Below are positions 19,230 to 27,360 of a stretch of DNA of 64,000 nucleotides, piece after piece (position 1 is the first letter of the stretch; every line of letters begins with the position of its first letter). The stretch lies in contig NZ_MAGO01000007.1 in NCBI RefSeq assembly GCF_001687335.1, forward strand, positions 62,001 through 126,000, read 5' to 3'. The position numbers and the translations under genes were made by a program. This DNA comes from Dissulfuribacter thermophilus. GTDB lineage: Bacteria > Desulfobacterota > Dissulfuribacteria > Dissulfuribacterales > Dissulfuribacteraceae. The notes under the pieces are model-generated. The model was not told the DNA's origin. It ran no database searches and worked only from the letters and a program-made list of their open reading frames with translations.

Positions 19230-19430
19230 ATGGCAGTGAGCCAAGCCCTACTTGATATACTCGTGTGTCCAAAATGTAAAGGGGAATTAAAGATCACAAA
19301 AAAACAAGATGGGTTGATTTGTAACACGTGTTCATTAGTATATCCGATAAAAGATGACATCCCAGTTATGTTAATCGACGAGGCAATGACTTTGGATGAT
19401 TATTCAAGGGACCAATCTAAAGCCAACTGA
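19230..19430 (+). CDS. Trm112-like zinc-ribbon protein (UPF0434/YcaR family)
   Basis: 66 residues. CPKC near residue 13 and CNTC near 31 form the zinc ribbon, followed by the typical SLVYPIKDDIPVML. In E. coli the homolog YcaR sits beside LPS genes; Trm112 proteins activate partner methyltransferases, but the bacterial role is unclear. The ATG at 19221 is only 1 base from the AAGGAG site, so the ATG at 19230, 10 bases away, is preferred. It overlaps rfaE1 by 35 bp. Confidence 0.85.
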   Translation: MAVSQALLDILVCPKCKGELKITKKQDGLICNTCSLVYPIKDDIPVMLIDEAMTLDDYSRDQSKAN

Positions 19431-20412
19431 TATTTCAAAAGATCGTCTTTTTCACGCAATCTATGGATTTAGTGATGCAAAAATCTTTGTGATTGGTGAT
19501 TGCATGTTGGATCATTATATCTGGGGAGACTCAGACAGGATTTCTCCAGAAGCTCCAGTCCCAGTGGTGAGCGTGGAAAAAGAAGAATTTCACCTCGGTG
19601 GTGCTGCAAATGTGGCACAAAATATATCTGCGCTTTCTGGGAAGGTCGATCTTTCAGGCATTGTGGGAAAAGATGGACCTGCTGCAGAGTTTAAAGAATT
19701 ACTACGCAATCTTGAAATCTCTTGGCATGGCATTGTAGATAGTGAGCGCCCTACAACCCAAAAGATGAGAGTCATTGCACGTGGCCAGCAGCTCATACGG
19801 GTTGATAGAGAGGATACCACACGTGTCTCAGCAGAGCATATTGATATGCTCTGCACTCTCATTCATGAGAATTTAAGGGATTCTTCGTGTATTGTGATCT
19901 CAGACTATGCCAAAGGGGTTGTATGTAAGGGTCTTATGGATTTTTTGGTTTCTGAATCAAAAAAATATCATATCCCTATAATTGTCGATCCCAAACCTCA
20001 AAATGTAATGATTTATAATGGGGTTGACGTAATCACCCCAAATAAAAAAGAAGCTCTTTCTATGGCCCAGATATTCGAAGAAAAAATATCCCTGGACGTA
20101 TTGATGAAGAAATTGAGAGACGAGGTCCAGGTCGGTGCTGTTTTGGTCACCCTTGGAGAAAAAGGTATGGCAGTCTTTGAAAGCGGAGATGTCCCGTATC
20201 ACATCCCCACAATGGCAAGGGAAGTCTTCGATGTCACAGGAGCAGGAGATACAGTAATAGCTACTTTAGCCCTTGGGATGTCTATGGGGTTAAATCTTCT
20301 AGAAGCTAGTTTCTTAGCCAATATCGCAGGCGGTATTGTAGTGGGAAAGGTAGGTACGGCAACTCTTTCCCAGGAAGAATTGCTTCAGGGGGTTGAAAAG
20401 GCATTTGAGTGA
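19396..20412 (+). CDS. rfaE1: D-glycero-beta-D-manno-heptose-7-phosphate kinase (HldE N-terminal domain type)
   Basis: 338 residues of the PfkB/ribokinase fold. VIGDCMLDHYIWG opens the fold, HLGGAANVAQN is the substrate-binding GG motif, IVDPKPQNVMIYNG and ITPNKKEA lie mid-protein, and DVTGAGDTVIATLAL is the catalytic anion-hole motif with the base Asp. It phosphorylates heptose-7-phosphate at C1 for ADP-heptose synthesis. The C-terminal adenylyltransferase domain found in fused HldE is missing, so the RfaE2 activity must be encoded elsewhere. The start overlaps the Trm112-like gene and the end overlaps DUF4416 by 20 bp. Confidence 0.93.
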   Translation: MIIQGTNLKPTDISKDRLFHAIYGFSDAKIFVIGDCMLDHYIWGDSDRISPEAPVPVVSVEKEEFHLGGAANVAQNISALSGKVDLSGIVGKDGPAAEFKELLRNLEISWHGIVDSERPTTQKMRVIARGQQLIRVDREDTTRVSAEHIDMLCTLIHENLRDSSCIVISDYAKGVVCKGLMDFLVSESKKYHIPIIVDPKPQNVMIYNGVDVITPNKKEALSMAQIFEEKISLDVLMKKLRDEVQVGAVLVTLGEKGMAVFESGDVPYHIPTMAREVFDVTGAGDTVIATLALGMSMGLNLLEASFLANIAGGIVVGKVGTATLSQEELLQGVEKAFE

Positions 20413-20941
20413 GTTAAGAGAGCCATTTCCTGGAAAGCTTGTGATGAGTATCTTTGCAAAGACTGTCGAGCTTCTTGAAGAGGCCTGTACCCTTTGTACT
20501 GATCTATGGGGGGAGATCGAGCAGGCTTCCAGTGTGCTTCCTTTTAATCAAACTGACTATTATAGGCCTGAATTCGGGACTGATCTGGTTCGACGTTTTT
20601 ATAGCTTTAAAAAGCTCGTACCTCAGAATTACTTGAAAAACGTGAAACTTGGTGTACATAAGTTAGAATATCAAAACTCTGTAGACGGTAGACGTAAATT
20701 TAATATTGATCCAGGTATATTGACCTTAGAGAGGTTGATTCTTGCAACGGGAAAGAATTACACACACAGGATTTATCTTGGGGAAGGTGTGTTTGCAGAT
20801 CTGACCTTAATTTTTAAGCAGGGGAGTTTTAGGGCGCTTCAGTGGACCTATCCAGATTACGCTTCCCCTGAATCCATTGAATTTTGGAACGGTGTAAGGC
20901 AATCATACCTAAATGAATTGAAAGAAAGGGGGTACCTCTAG
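20393..20941 (+). CDS. DUF4416 family protein
   Basis: 182 residues. Recognised as the DUF4416 family by layout: a GKLVMSIFAK-like first strand, FNQTDYYRPEFGTDLVRRFYSF, the repeated Lys/Asn/Asp strand region, the NIDPGILTLERLILATGKNY block, and HRIYLGEGVFADLTL. Its function is not known; no catalytic motif is evident. The start is TTG at 20393 (alternative TTG 20405), overlapping rfaE1. The last codons (from 20924) are part of a 42-bp sequence repeated at 21083-21124, where it forms the ribosome site and first codons of yicC. Confidence 0.8.
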   Translation: MKRHLSELREPFPGKLVMSIFAKTVELLEEACTLCTDLWGEIEQASSVLPFNQTDYYRPEFGTDLVRRFYSFKKLVPQNYLKNVKLGVHKLEYQNSVDGRRKFNIDPGILTLERLILATGKNYTHRIYLGEGVFADLTLIFKQGSFRALQWTYPDYASPESIEFWNGVRQSYLNELKERGYL

Positions 20942-20980
20942 TTGCTTCGAAGCATGACCACCTTTCTTAAAAAGTTTTGA
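20942..20980 (+). pseudogene. Orphaned duplicate of the yicC 5' end
   Basis: Immediately after the DUF4416 stop, a TTG opens a frame reading MLRSMTTF and then LKKF and a TGA. The first eight codons are those of the intact yicC at 21101. The surrounding 42 bp (20924-20965) match 21083-21124 with 3 differences (20930, 20936, 20948), including a GGGGG version of the ribosome site. It looks like the ancestral yicC start, cut off after codon 8 by the repeat insertion and replaced by the second copy. It could still be translated as a 12-residue peptide. Confidence 0.75.
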
Positions 20981-21055
20981 GTTTTGAGTGTTGAGTTTTG
21001 AGTTGAAGGAACAAACTTATAAAAGTTTTGGGTTTTGAGTGTTGAGTTGAAAGTG
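20974..21055. repeat. Heptanucleotide repeat tracts (GTTTTGA units), two blocks
   Basis: Block 1 (20974-21008) is five 7-bp units close to GTTTTGA, with variants GTGTTGA and GTTGAAG. Block 2 (21025-21052) is four such units. The same pattern recurs at 54509-54543. The two blocks here lie between the duplicated yicC starts. They are not a CRISPR: there are no spacers of regular size. Confidence 0.8.
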
Positions 21056-21100
21056 GCACGACGGGGTTTACTGAATGTTTACGAAAGGAGGTACTTCTAG

Positions 21101-21982
21101 TTGCTTAGAAGCATGACCACCTTTGCGAGAATTGAGAAGGTGGAAGAATCTTTTGCTGTTAAAATGGAATTTCGTTCGGTTAATCACAGGTATCTGGACG
21201 TACATATTAGGATGCCACGGTGGATGACCCCAATTGAGGAAAAAATCAGGCAAAAGGTGAGTGAGGTCCATGAAAGAGGAAAGGTGGACCTAATTATCTC
21301 ATTGGAAGGAAAAAGTGTTTTTAGGCCGTGCTTTAAGGCAGACACAGGGGCAGTGGATGCATACCTTAAGGCCGTCGATGATATAAAAAATCATAGCGGA
21401 TTAAAGGGAGAATTAAGTATAGTTGATTTGCTCATGCTTTTCAGGGATGCAATTACTCAAGAACAAGAAGATATTGACATTGATTTGATTTGGGGCTTCA
21501 TTTCACCTGAGCTTGACAGGCTCTTGGATGCAGCTAGGAGGCAATCAGAAGCAGAGGGATCGAGCCTTGAAACTGATCTCAGAAAACGCATAGAGACTGT
21601 GAAAAGCCTTATAAATAGCGTTGAGAAACGGAAAAAAGAGGTATTTTCTGTCCAAAAAGAGGCTTTGAGGCAGAGGATTGCTGCTATTTTAGAAGATACT
21701 CCCATAATTGAAGATAGGCTTTTACATGAATTTGCCGTTTTGGCAGATCGACTGGATATTACAGAAGAATTAGTCAGAGCCAAGAGTCACTGTAAACGTT
21801 TTTTAGAACTCATGGATGAAAAGGGTGCTGTTGGAAGACGTCTTGACTTCCTGCTCCAGGAACTGTTTCGCGAGATCAATACAATTTCATCCAAAGCCCA
21901 GGATGCGCAGATTTCTCAAATGGTTGTAGAGGCCAAAGGAGAATTGGAAAAGCTTAGGGAACAGGTTCAAAATATAATTTGA
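21101..21982 (+). CDS. yicC: YicC family endoribonuclease
   Basis: 293 residues. The N-terminus MLRSMTTFAR matches the family start pattern M-x-x-S-M-T-x-F/Y-x-R, so TTG at 21101 is the start, with AAAGGAGG 8 bases before it. SVNHRYLDVHIRMPR is conserved YicC_N sequence, and the C-terminal DUF1732 block ends KGAVGRRLDFLLQELFREIN and EKLREQVQNI. YicC (YloC in Bacillus) is a hexameric endoribonuclease acting on RNA including small RNAs; this is family knowledge. Its 5' end is rebuilt after a 159-bp insertion/duplication. The order yicC-remA-gmk is widely conserved. Confidence 0.92.
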   Translation: MLRSMTTFARIEKVEESFAVKMEFRSVNHRYLDVHIRMPRWMTPIEEKIRQKVSEVHERGKVDLIISLEGKSVFRPCFKADTGAVDAYLKAVDDIKNHSGLKGELSIVDLLMLFRDAITQEQEDIDIDLIWGFISPELDRLLDAARRQSEAEGSSLETDLRKRIETVKSLINSVEKRKKEVFSVQKEALRQRIAAILEDTPIIEDRLLHEFAVLADRLDITEELVRAKSHCKRFLELMDEKGAVGRRLDFLLQELFREINTISSKAQDAQISQMVVEAKGELEKLREQVQNII

Positions 21983-22037
21983 CCTCATATTATTCACTTC
22001 AAATGACAAATAAAAAAGAACGAAAAGGAGATCTATT

Positions 22038-22322
22038 ATGGCATGTAAATGTAAGATATTAAACATCGGATTTGGAAATAGTGTTGTTGCAGATAGGGTC
22101 GTGGCCATTGTACAGCCATCATCAGCACCTATGAAGCGTATACGCGAAGAGGCCAAGGTAAACAATAGGCTTATTGATGCAACTCAGGGGCGTAGGACAA
22201 GGTCCATCATAGTGACCGATAGTAATCATGTTATTCTATCTGCTATTCAGGCAGAGACTATAGCAAATAGGCTTTCTGCAGATCTGCTCACTAAAATTGA
22301 AGAGAAAGATCCTCAGGATTAA
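22038..22322 (+). CDS. remA: RemA/DUF370 family regulatory protein
   Basis: 94 residues. [20 protein letters not shown], then [14 protein letters not shown] and [20 protein letters not shown], are the hallmarks of DUF370. In Bacillus RemA is a ring-forming DNA-binding activator of matrix and osmoprotection genes. In Gram-negative anaerobes the family sits, as here, between yicC and gmk, and its role is untested. An AAAGGAG site precedes the ATG. It is 55 bp after yicC and 8 bp before gmk, so co-transcribed. Confidence 0.9.
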   Translation: MACKCKILNIGFGNSVVADRVVAIVQPSSAPMKRIREEAKVNNRLIDATQGRRTRSIIVTDSNHVILSAIQAETIANRLSADLLTKIEEKDPQD

Positions 22323-22330
22323 TTTTTGCT

Positions 22331-22927
22331 ATGAAAGGAGAAGTTTTTGTAGTCTCAGCTCCATCAGGGGCTGGCAAGACCACAATTCTCAAAAGGGTTT
22401 TAAAAGAACTTAACAATGTGGCCTTCAGCGTCTCTCACACCACAAGGCCCCCCAGAGTCGGAGAAGTGGATGGAGTGGATTATCACTTCGTTTCCAAGGG
22501 GGAGTTTCAAAAGTTAATTGAAAAGGGCGCCTTTTTGGAATGGGCAAAAGTGCACTCTGACCTCTACGGTACGAGTAGATCTGCTGTGGAAAATGCCCTG
22601 GCTCAAGGGATTGATGTGATTTTAGACGTAGATGTTCAAGGTGCCAGATCAATAAGATCAAGTTATAACGGCGGAGTGTATGTATTTATTGCCCCACCAT
22701 CTATGGAAGAGTTAAAAAGGCGTCTTGAAGGCAGAGGTACAGAGACTGAGGAATCTTTAGCGCTCAGGCTTGAGAATGCTAGAAGAGAACTAGAGGCCAT
22801 GGATGAATACGATTTCATAATAGTAAATGATGAGTTGGATTTAGCTGTTTCTTACATGAAGGCCATAATAATGTCCAACAGATGTTGTAAAAAACGCGTA
22901 CTACATCAGATAAAAAAATTTTTGTAA
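22331..22927 (+). CDS. gmk: Guanylate kinase
   Basis: 198 residues. P-loop SAPSGAGKTT at residues 9-18, SHTTRPPRVGEVDGVDYHFV as GMP-binding segment, FLEWAKVHSDLYGTSRSAV, and DVDVQGARSIR. It converts GMP to GDP with ATP. The end TAATG overlaps the next start by one base. The gene commonly following gmk in this neighbourhood, rpoZ (omega), is not here; a TrmH methyltransferase follows instead. Confidence 0.96.
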   Translation: MKGEVFVVSAPSGAGKTTILKRVLKELNNVAFSVSHTTRPPRVGEVDGVDYHFVSKGEFQKLIEKGAFLEWAKVHSDLYGTSRSAVENALAQGIDVILDVDVQGARSIRSSYNGGVYVFIAPPSMEELKRRLEGRGTETEESLALRLENARRELEAMDEYDFIIVNDELDLAVSYMKAIIMSNRCCKKRVLHQIKKFL

Positions 22928-23709
22928 TGGAAAAAGCCCAAAAGACACAGCATCTGGTAATTTGGGGATTTCACCCAGTAAGGGAGTTTGCATGCTCAAG
23001 ACCTGATGCCTTAATTGAGGTAGGCCATATCCCAAAATTTGGGAGAAAAAAACGCGAACGGTCTTTGATAGATTTATTGCACAAAAAAGGTATTTCAGTC
23101 AGAGAAATTTCAAGGCTAGCTGAAATGGGAATTCCTTCGGGCACAGTTCATCAAGGAATTGCCGCAAAAGTTCAGCGAATTTGGGAACTCGATGAAGAAA
23201 GATGCCTAAATGATGTGATCAAAGCTCCACGCGAGCATCAAACTCCTATATTGGCATGTGATGAGATTACAGATCCCCAGAATTTTGGTGCAATTTTAAG
23301 AGGGGCGGTGGCTATGGGGGTTAATCTCATAGTCACTCAAAGGCGTGGATCTGCGCCTGTAACCGGGACTGTTGCAAAGGCCTCATCAGGGGCTATTGCC
23401 CTTTGTAATATTGTTTATTGTGAGAATCTCAGGCGCTTTTTGACAAAATGTAAGGAATATGGTTGGAAACTGGTGGGGTTAGCTCCAGAGGCAAAGCAAT
23501 TTGTTTGGCAAGAGGACTTGAATCAGAAGGCAATATTGATTTTAGGATCTGAAGAAAAGGGTCTTAGAAAGACAATTCGCTCTCTTTGCGAAACGCTGGT
23601 TTCCATACCATTAGAGGGTTCAATTCAGTCCCTCAATGTATCACAGGCAAGCGGCATTGTACTTTATGAAGCACTGCGTCAAAAAAAGACAGGTTCCCCT
23701 GGGCCTTAA
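22927..23709 (+). CDS. rlmB: TrmH/SpoU family RNA 2'-O-methyltransferase (RlmB-like)
   Basis: 260 residues. An N-terminal substrate-binding domain (WGFHPVREFACSRP) is followed by a knotted SPOUT catalytic domain with DEITDPQNFGAILRGAVAMG (motif 1), ILILGSEEKGLRKTIRSLC (motif 2) and IPLEGSIQSLNVSQASGIVLY (motif 3). RlmB methylates G2251 of 23S rRNA with SAM; related enzymes act on other sites, so the exact nucleotide is inferred. The ATG overlaps the gmk stop. The 3' end overlaps the waaA frame. Confidence 0.9.
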   Translation: MEKAQKTQHLVIWGFHPVREFACSRPDALIEVGHIPKFGRKKRERSLIDLLHKKGISVREISRLAEMGIPSGTVHQGIAAKVQRIWELDEERCLNDVIKAPREHQTPILACDEITDPQNFGAILRGAVAMGVNLIVTQRRGSAPVTGTVAKASSGAIALCNIVYCENLRRFLTKCKEYGWKLVGLAPEAKQFVWQEDLNQKAILILGSEEKGLRKTIRSLCETLVSIPLEGSIQSLNVSQASGIVLYEALRQKKTGSPGP

Positions 23710-24994
23710 GGTATACAGGACCTTATCTAGCCTATTATATTATGCTTCATCACCAGTTATTAAGGGGCTTTCAAAGGTGGGTGATGAGGAAGACCTTTGG
23801 AGGCAAAGATTTTTTCTGAATAGGTCATTTGGAAACGAGATCTATGATTGCTGGCTTCACGCAGTTTCCGTAGGTGAAGTTGCAGTATGTGAGGTCCTGG
23901 TAGATTCTCTTTTGAGGATACGACCCGACTTAAAGCTCCTCGTTTCATCCACAACTCCTCAGGGGCTTATAAGGCTTAGGACTAGACTCAGCGAAAAGTG
24001 TTCGTTGATGGTATTTCCTTTAGACTTTCCCCAGGTAATAAGTAGGTTGTTGAGCCAGATAAAAACCACTGTTTATGGGGGAATAGAGACAGAACTTTGG
24101 CCCAATTTAATATTGGGGCTAAAAGAAAAGGGTACAAATTGCATACTCCTAAACGGACGCCTTTCAGAAAAGTCCTTTAAGGCCTATAAGAGGCTAGGGG
24201 GAATTTTTCGTCCGGTATTAAATAGTTTTTCAAAAATATGTGTAATTAATGAGACTTATAAAGATCGATTTGAAAAAATAGGTGCTTCTCATCAGTCTTT
24301 AATAGTCACTGGAAATGCAAAGTATGAAGGTCTCATTACTAAACCAGATCTAAACCGAAAGAAAATTATCAAAGACAGATTGGGACTTGGGCAAAAGGAG
24401 CTTGTATTTTGTGCTGGAAGTATCAGGGGAGGAGAGGAGGAGCCAATAATTGATGCAGGAGCGAGGGCAAAAAAGGAACATCCTCACCTTGTCTGCTTTA
24501 TTGTCCCCAGACATCTTGATAGAATTCCTTGTGTATTGAAGGTGTTAGAAAAGAGAGGAATTGGATTTGATCTTTGGTCGCAATTGGAACTGGGGAAAAA
24601 GAGAAGCCATGATTGGATTGTAGTAGATGTTATTGGCCCTCTATATGATCTCTATGGTATAGCTGATTGTGCATTTGTTGGAGGTAGCCTTGTACCTAAG
24701 GGAGGGCAGAATCTTATGGAACCTGCCTCTTGGGGGTGTCCAGTAATATTTGGCCCTTCTACCTCCAACTTTGAGGAGGCAGCATCAATCTTGCAAAGAG
24801 AGGGTGGAGGTATTACTGTACGTGATTCAAATGAACTCTTTGAGGTAATTAATAGGCTTCTCAAGGATCCGGTCTTGAGACAGAATATAGGCAAAAAGGC
24901 TAGAGAGTCGCTTTTATCTATCTCAAAGGGTGCAGCCTCCTTTCAGGTCGAAATAATCTTAGAAGAATTGGACAAAGCCAATAAGGCTAAATAG
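23666..24994 (+). CDS. waaA: 3-deoxy-D-manno-octulosonic acid (Kdo) transferase
   Basis: About 442 residues, WaaA/KdtA, GT30. After an N-terminal anchor helix, WLHAVSVGEV has the catalytic Glu region, LVSSTTPQGL and GGIETELWPNLI are conserved, NGRLSEKSF follows, and the second domain carries GSLVPKGGQNLMEPASWGCP. It adds Kdo to lipid IVA on the inner membrane. It fits the nearby heptose, msbA and GT genes although separated from them by yicC-rlmB. Start uncertain: the frame opens at 23636, and the ATG at 23666 leaves a 44-bp overlap with rlmB; neither has a clear ribosome site. Confidence 0.9.
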   Translation: MKHCVKKRQVPLGLKVYRTLSSLLYYASSPVIKGLSKVGDEEDLWRQRFFLNRSFGNEIYDCWLHAVSVGEVAVCEVLVDSLLRIRPDLKLLVSSTTPQGLIRLRTRLSEKCSLMVFPLDFPQVISRLLSQIKTTVYGGIETELWPNLILGLKEKGTNCILLNGRLSEKSFKAYKRLGGIFRPVLNSFSKICVINETYKDRFEKIGASHQSLIVTGNAKYEGLITKPDLNRKKIIKDRLGLGQKELVFCAGSIRGGEEEPIIDAGARAKKEHPHLVCFIVPRHLDRIPCVLKVLEKRGIGFDLWSQLELGKKRSHDWIVVDVIGPLYDLYGIADCAFVGGSLVPKGGQNLMEPASWGCPVIFGPSTSNFEEAASILQREGGGITVRDSNELFEVINRLLKDPVLRQNIGKKARESLLSISKGAASFQVEIILEELDKANKAK

Positions 24995-25014
24995 CAAGAA
25001 AGGCTGAGGGAGAC

Positions 25015-26571
25015 ATGAAAGAAGCTTATTTTAAAGCCCTCGTAGAGGCCATGGAAGATTTAGTATATGTGTGTGGGAATGATTTCACAATAAAATATAT
25101 GAATCCTTCCATGGTACGATACCTAGGACGCTCAGCAGTTGGAGAAAAGTGTCATGAGGCCTTTTTCCAAAAGGATGCCCCATGTTCATGGTGTAGACAC
25201 AAAGAAGTTATATTGTCAAAAAAGATAGTTAGGCATGAGATAACCTGTCCTAACGACGATAAGATTTATGCGGTGATTTGTACACCTGTTCGTCTCGATG
25301 ACAGAGAGGAAGAAGTTTCACTGACAATCCTCCATGATATTACTGAAATTAGATATGCTCAAAGAGAGCTTGAAGAGAGAAACGCCCAACTTCGACATGC
25401 TCAAAAGATGGAGGCCCTGGCCACGCTTGCAGCAGGAGTAGCCCATGACTTTAATAATATATTGGGAAGCATAGTCGGATATGCATCTCTTCTTAAAGGC
25501 GTATTGAAAGGGGAATCTGACTCTCAGTATGTAGATTTGATTGAACATGCTGCTAGGCGGGCATCAAAATTGGTTGAGCGCTTGATGGCATTTTCTGCAA
25601 AAGGATATAAGCAGAAAATAGAATTTGATCTGAATGACTGTGTAATAGGAGTTGTGGATATACTGAAGCAGGGAGTCAACAAAGGAATTGAATTGAAGTT
25701 AAATTTGACTCCAGGCCTACCTAAGCTTTTAGCCACCAGAGCAGATGTTGAACATGCGATAATGAATATTTGTTTGAATGCCGTTCAGGCTATTGAAGAG
25801 TTGAATCCAAATGAGCCGAAAGGTCTCGTCGAGATTAGAACATTCTTTATTAAAGAAAGAGAAATTCCACGAAATGCCACTAGGATACTACCTAAAAAAG
25901 GCCATGCTGACTACCTGGCGATAGAAGTGAAAGATACTGGCAAGGGTATTTCAGCAGAATATGGTTCAAAAATCTTTGAACCATTTTTTAGTACCAGGGA
26001 CTCTTGTGAAGCTACTGGACTTGGTTTGTCAATGGTATATGGCATTTTAGAATCCCATGAAGGTCTTATAGGTTTGGAAAGCGAACCCAATAAAGGAAGC
26101 ATCTTTACACTTTATTTTCCAGTCAAAGAGGAATCTAGCCTTGACCCAAGGGAGGATATAAGGCAGGAGCCAAAACAGACTTGTTATTTGAATACAAATT
26201 TGCCTGGGAAAATCCTAGTGGTTGATGATGAGGCAATGCTCCGTGATCTACTTGAAGAGGTCCTTGAGGCAAAGGGATATTCTGTTATTACTGCATCAAA
26301 TGGCGCCGCAGCCGTGGAGATTTATAAGAAGAAAAAAGGGGAGATAGACCTTGTGATACTCGATATGTTAATGCCAGGTATGAGCGGACTTGAAACCTTT
26401 AGGTTGTTGAAAGAAGTAGATCAAAATATCAGAGTTGTAATTTCAAGCGGCTACGTGGACAAAAATAAAGTAATGCAGCTAAAGCGTGAAGGGGTTCTAG
26501 ATTTTATAGCAAAGCCTTTTTCTGTCTCGGAACTTACTACAAAAGTCCAACGTTTTTTAAAGAGGAATTGA
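25015..26571 (+). CDS. PAS-containing hybrid sensor histidine kinase/response regulator
   Basis: 518 residues, no membrane segment, so cytoplasmic. PAS occupies residues 5-110, with Cys46, Cys57 and Cys60 (KCHEAFFQKDAPCSWC). HisKA has the phospho-His at about 144 (AAGVAHDFNN). HATPase_c has NICLNAVQAI, KDTGKGIS and TGLGLSMVYG. The C-terminal receiver at 398-515 has phospho-Asp near 450 (LVILDMLMPGMSG) and Lys near 500 (IAKPFS). The Cys cluster in the PAS suggests redox or metal sensing (inference). Downstream of waaA by 20 bp; targets unknown. coaX converges on it. Confidence 0.92.
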   Translation: MKEAYFKALVEAMEDLVYVCGNDFTIKYMNPSMVRYLGRSAVGEKCHEAFFQKDAPCSWCRHKEVILSKKIVRHEITCPNDDKIYAVICTPVRLDDREEEVSLTILHDITEIRYAQRELEERNAQLRHAQKMEALATLAAGVAHDFNNILGSIVGYASLLKGVLKGESDSQYVDLIEHAARRASKLVERLMAFSAKGYKQKIEFDLNDCVIGVVDILKQGVNKGIELKLNLTPGLPKLLATRADVEHAIMNICLNAVQAIEELNPNEPKGLVEIRTFFIKEREIPRNATRILPKKGHADYLAIEVKDTGKGISAEYGSKIFEPFFSTRDSCEATGLGLSMVYGILESHEGLIGLESEPNKGSIFTLYFPVKEESSLDPREDIRQEPKQTCYLNTNLPGKILVVDDEAMLRDLLEEVLEAKGYSVITASNGAAAVEIYKKKKGEIDLVILDMLMPGMSGLETFRLLKEVDQNIRVVISSGYVDKNKVMQLKREGVLDFIAKPFSVSELTTKVQRFLKRN

Positions 26572-26589
26572 CCAACTTCCAATAGGTAT

Positions 26590-27360
26590 TCATGAGTTCA
26601 TTAGACCAATATAGAATATTCCTTGAATAGTGAGATCTGGGACATATTCCTCAATAGTATTTGAATAGGGCAAAAGTAATGATGCTCCTCCACCTGTTGC
26701 AATAATCCTTGTTGGATAGGTGAGCTGCGAGGAGATTTCCTGAGAGAGTCTGTCTATCAACCCTGCAAATCCAAAGATCAACCCTGATTTTATGCATGAA
26801 ACAGTATCTTTTCCTAAAGGCTCGCCAGAAAAATCAGTTAAGTCAATTGGTGGTAATTTACTGGCGTTCATAGAAAGAGCCTTTTGGGCGATCCAAAGGC
26901 CTGGGGCTATGGCACCACCAATAAAGACTCCATCCCTGGTAACACAATCAAAATTTATTGCTGTACCTATATCTACTACCAGGACATTTTGTCTATAGAT
27001 TTTGAATGCGGCAACTGCATTGGCGAGTCTGTCTGCTCCAAGGGTTGCATTAGAGCCATAGTCAATAGAAATACCAGTGTTTAATTCTGATGAGATGAAT
27101 ATTGGAGTAATTCCAAGAAAGCCTTTTGAAAAATGTAAAAAAATGGCATCCTTTTCTGGAACCACTGAGGCAATGAATACCTGTTGAACTCCTTCTTCAT
27201 CTTTTTTTTCAAGGATTCCCCAGTCTTTCAAAACGCTAAACAGATGATGGACCGAGGTCAATTCCCTAGTATTGATAAAAGTCTTTTTTTGTATTTGCCC
27301 TTTTTTGAACAAAGCTAGTTTAATTGTGGTATTTCCTGCGTTTATAATAAGACAATTCAT
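26590..27360 (-). CDS. coaX: Type III pantothenate kinase, with Asn in place of the first motif Asp
   Basis: 256 residues of the CoaX family, the first step of coenzyme A synthesis. GADRLANAVAA and VVDIGTAINFDCV then GGAIAPGL are the substrate and catalytic motifs, and IIATGGGA is the adenosine motif. Odd: the N-terminal phosphate loop, normally D-x-G-N-T, reads INAGNTTIKL, so the first Asp is Asn (codon AAC). TTGGAG lies 9 bases before the ATG. The gene converges with the hybrid kinase and is transcribed away from the ribosomal block. Confidence 0.9.
   Translation of the reverse strand: MNCLIINAGNTTIKLALFKKGQIQKKTFINTRELTSVHHLFSVLKDWGILEKKDEEGVQQVFIASVVPEKDAIFLHFSKGFLGITPIFISSELNTGISIDYGSNATLGADRLANAVAAFKIYRQNVLVVDIGTAINFDCVTRDGVFIGGAIAPGLWIAQKALSMNASKLPPIDLTDFSGEPLGKDTVSCIKSGLIFGFAGLIDRLSQEISSQLTYPTRIIATGGGASLLLPYSNTIEEYVPDLTIQGIFYIGLMNS

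Noticed and set aside
20974-21052. CRISPR array
   Set aside because: The units are 7 bp and contiguous, without spacers, and no cas gene is nearby.
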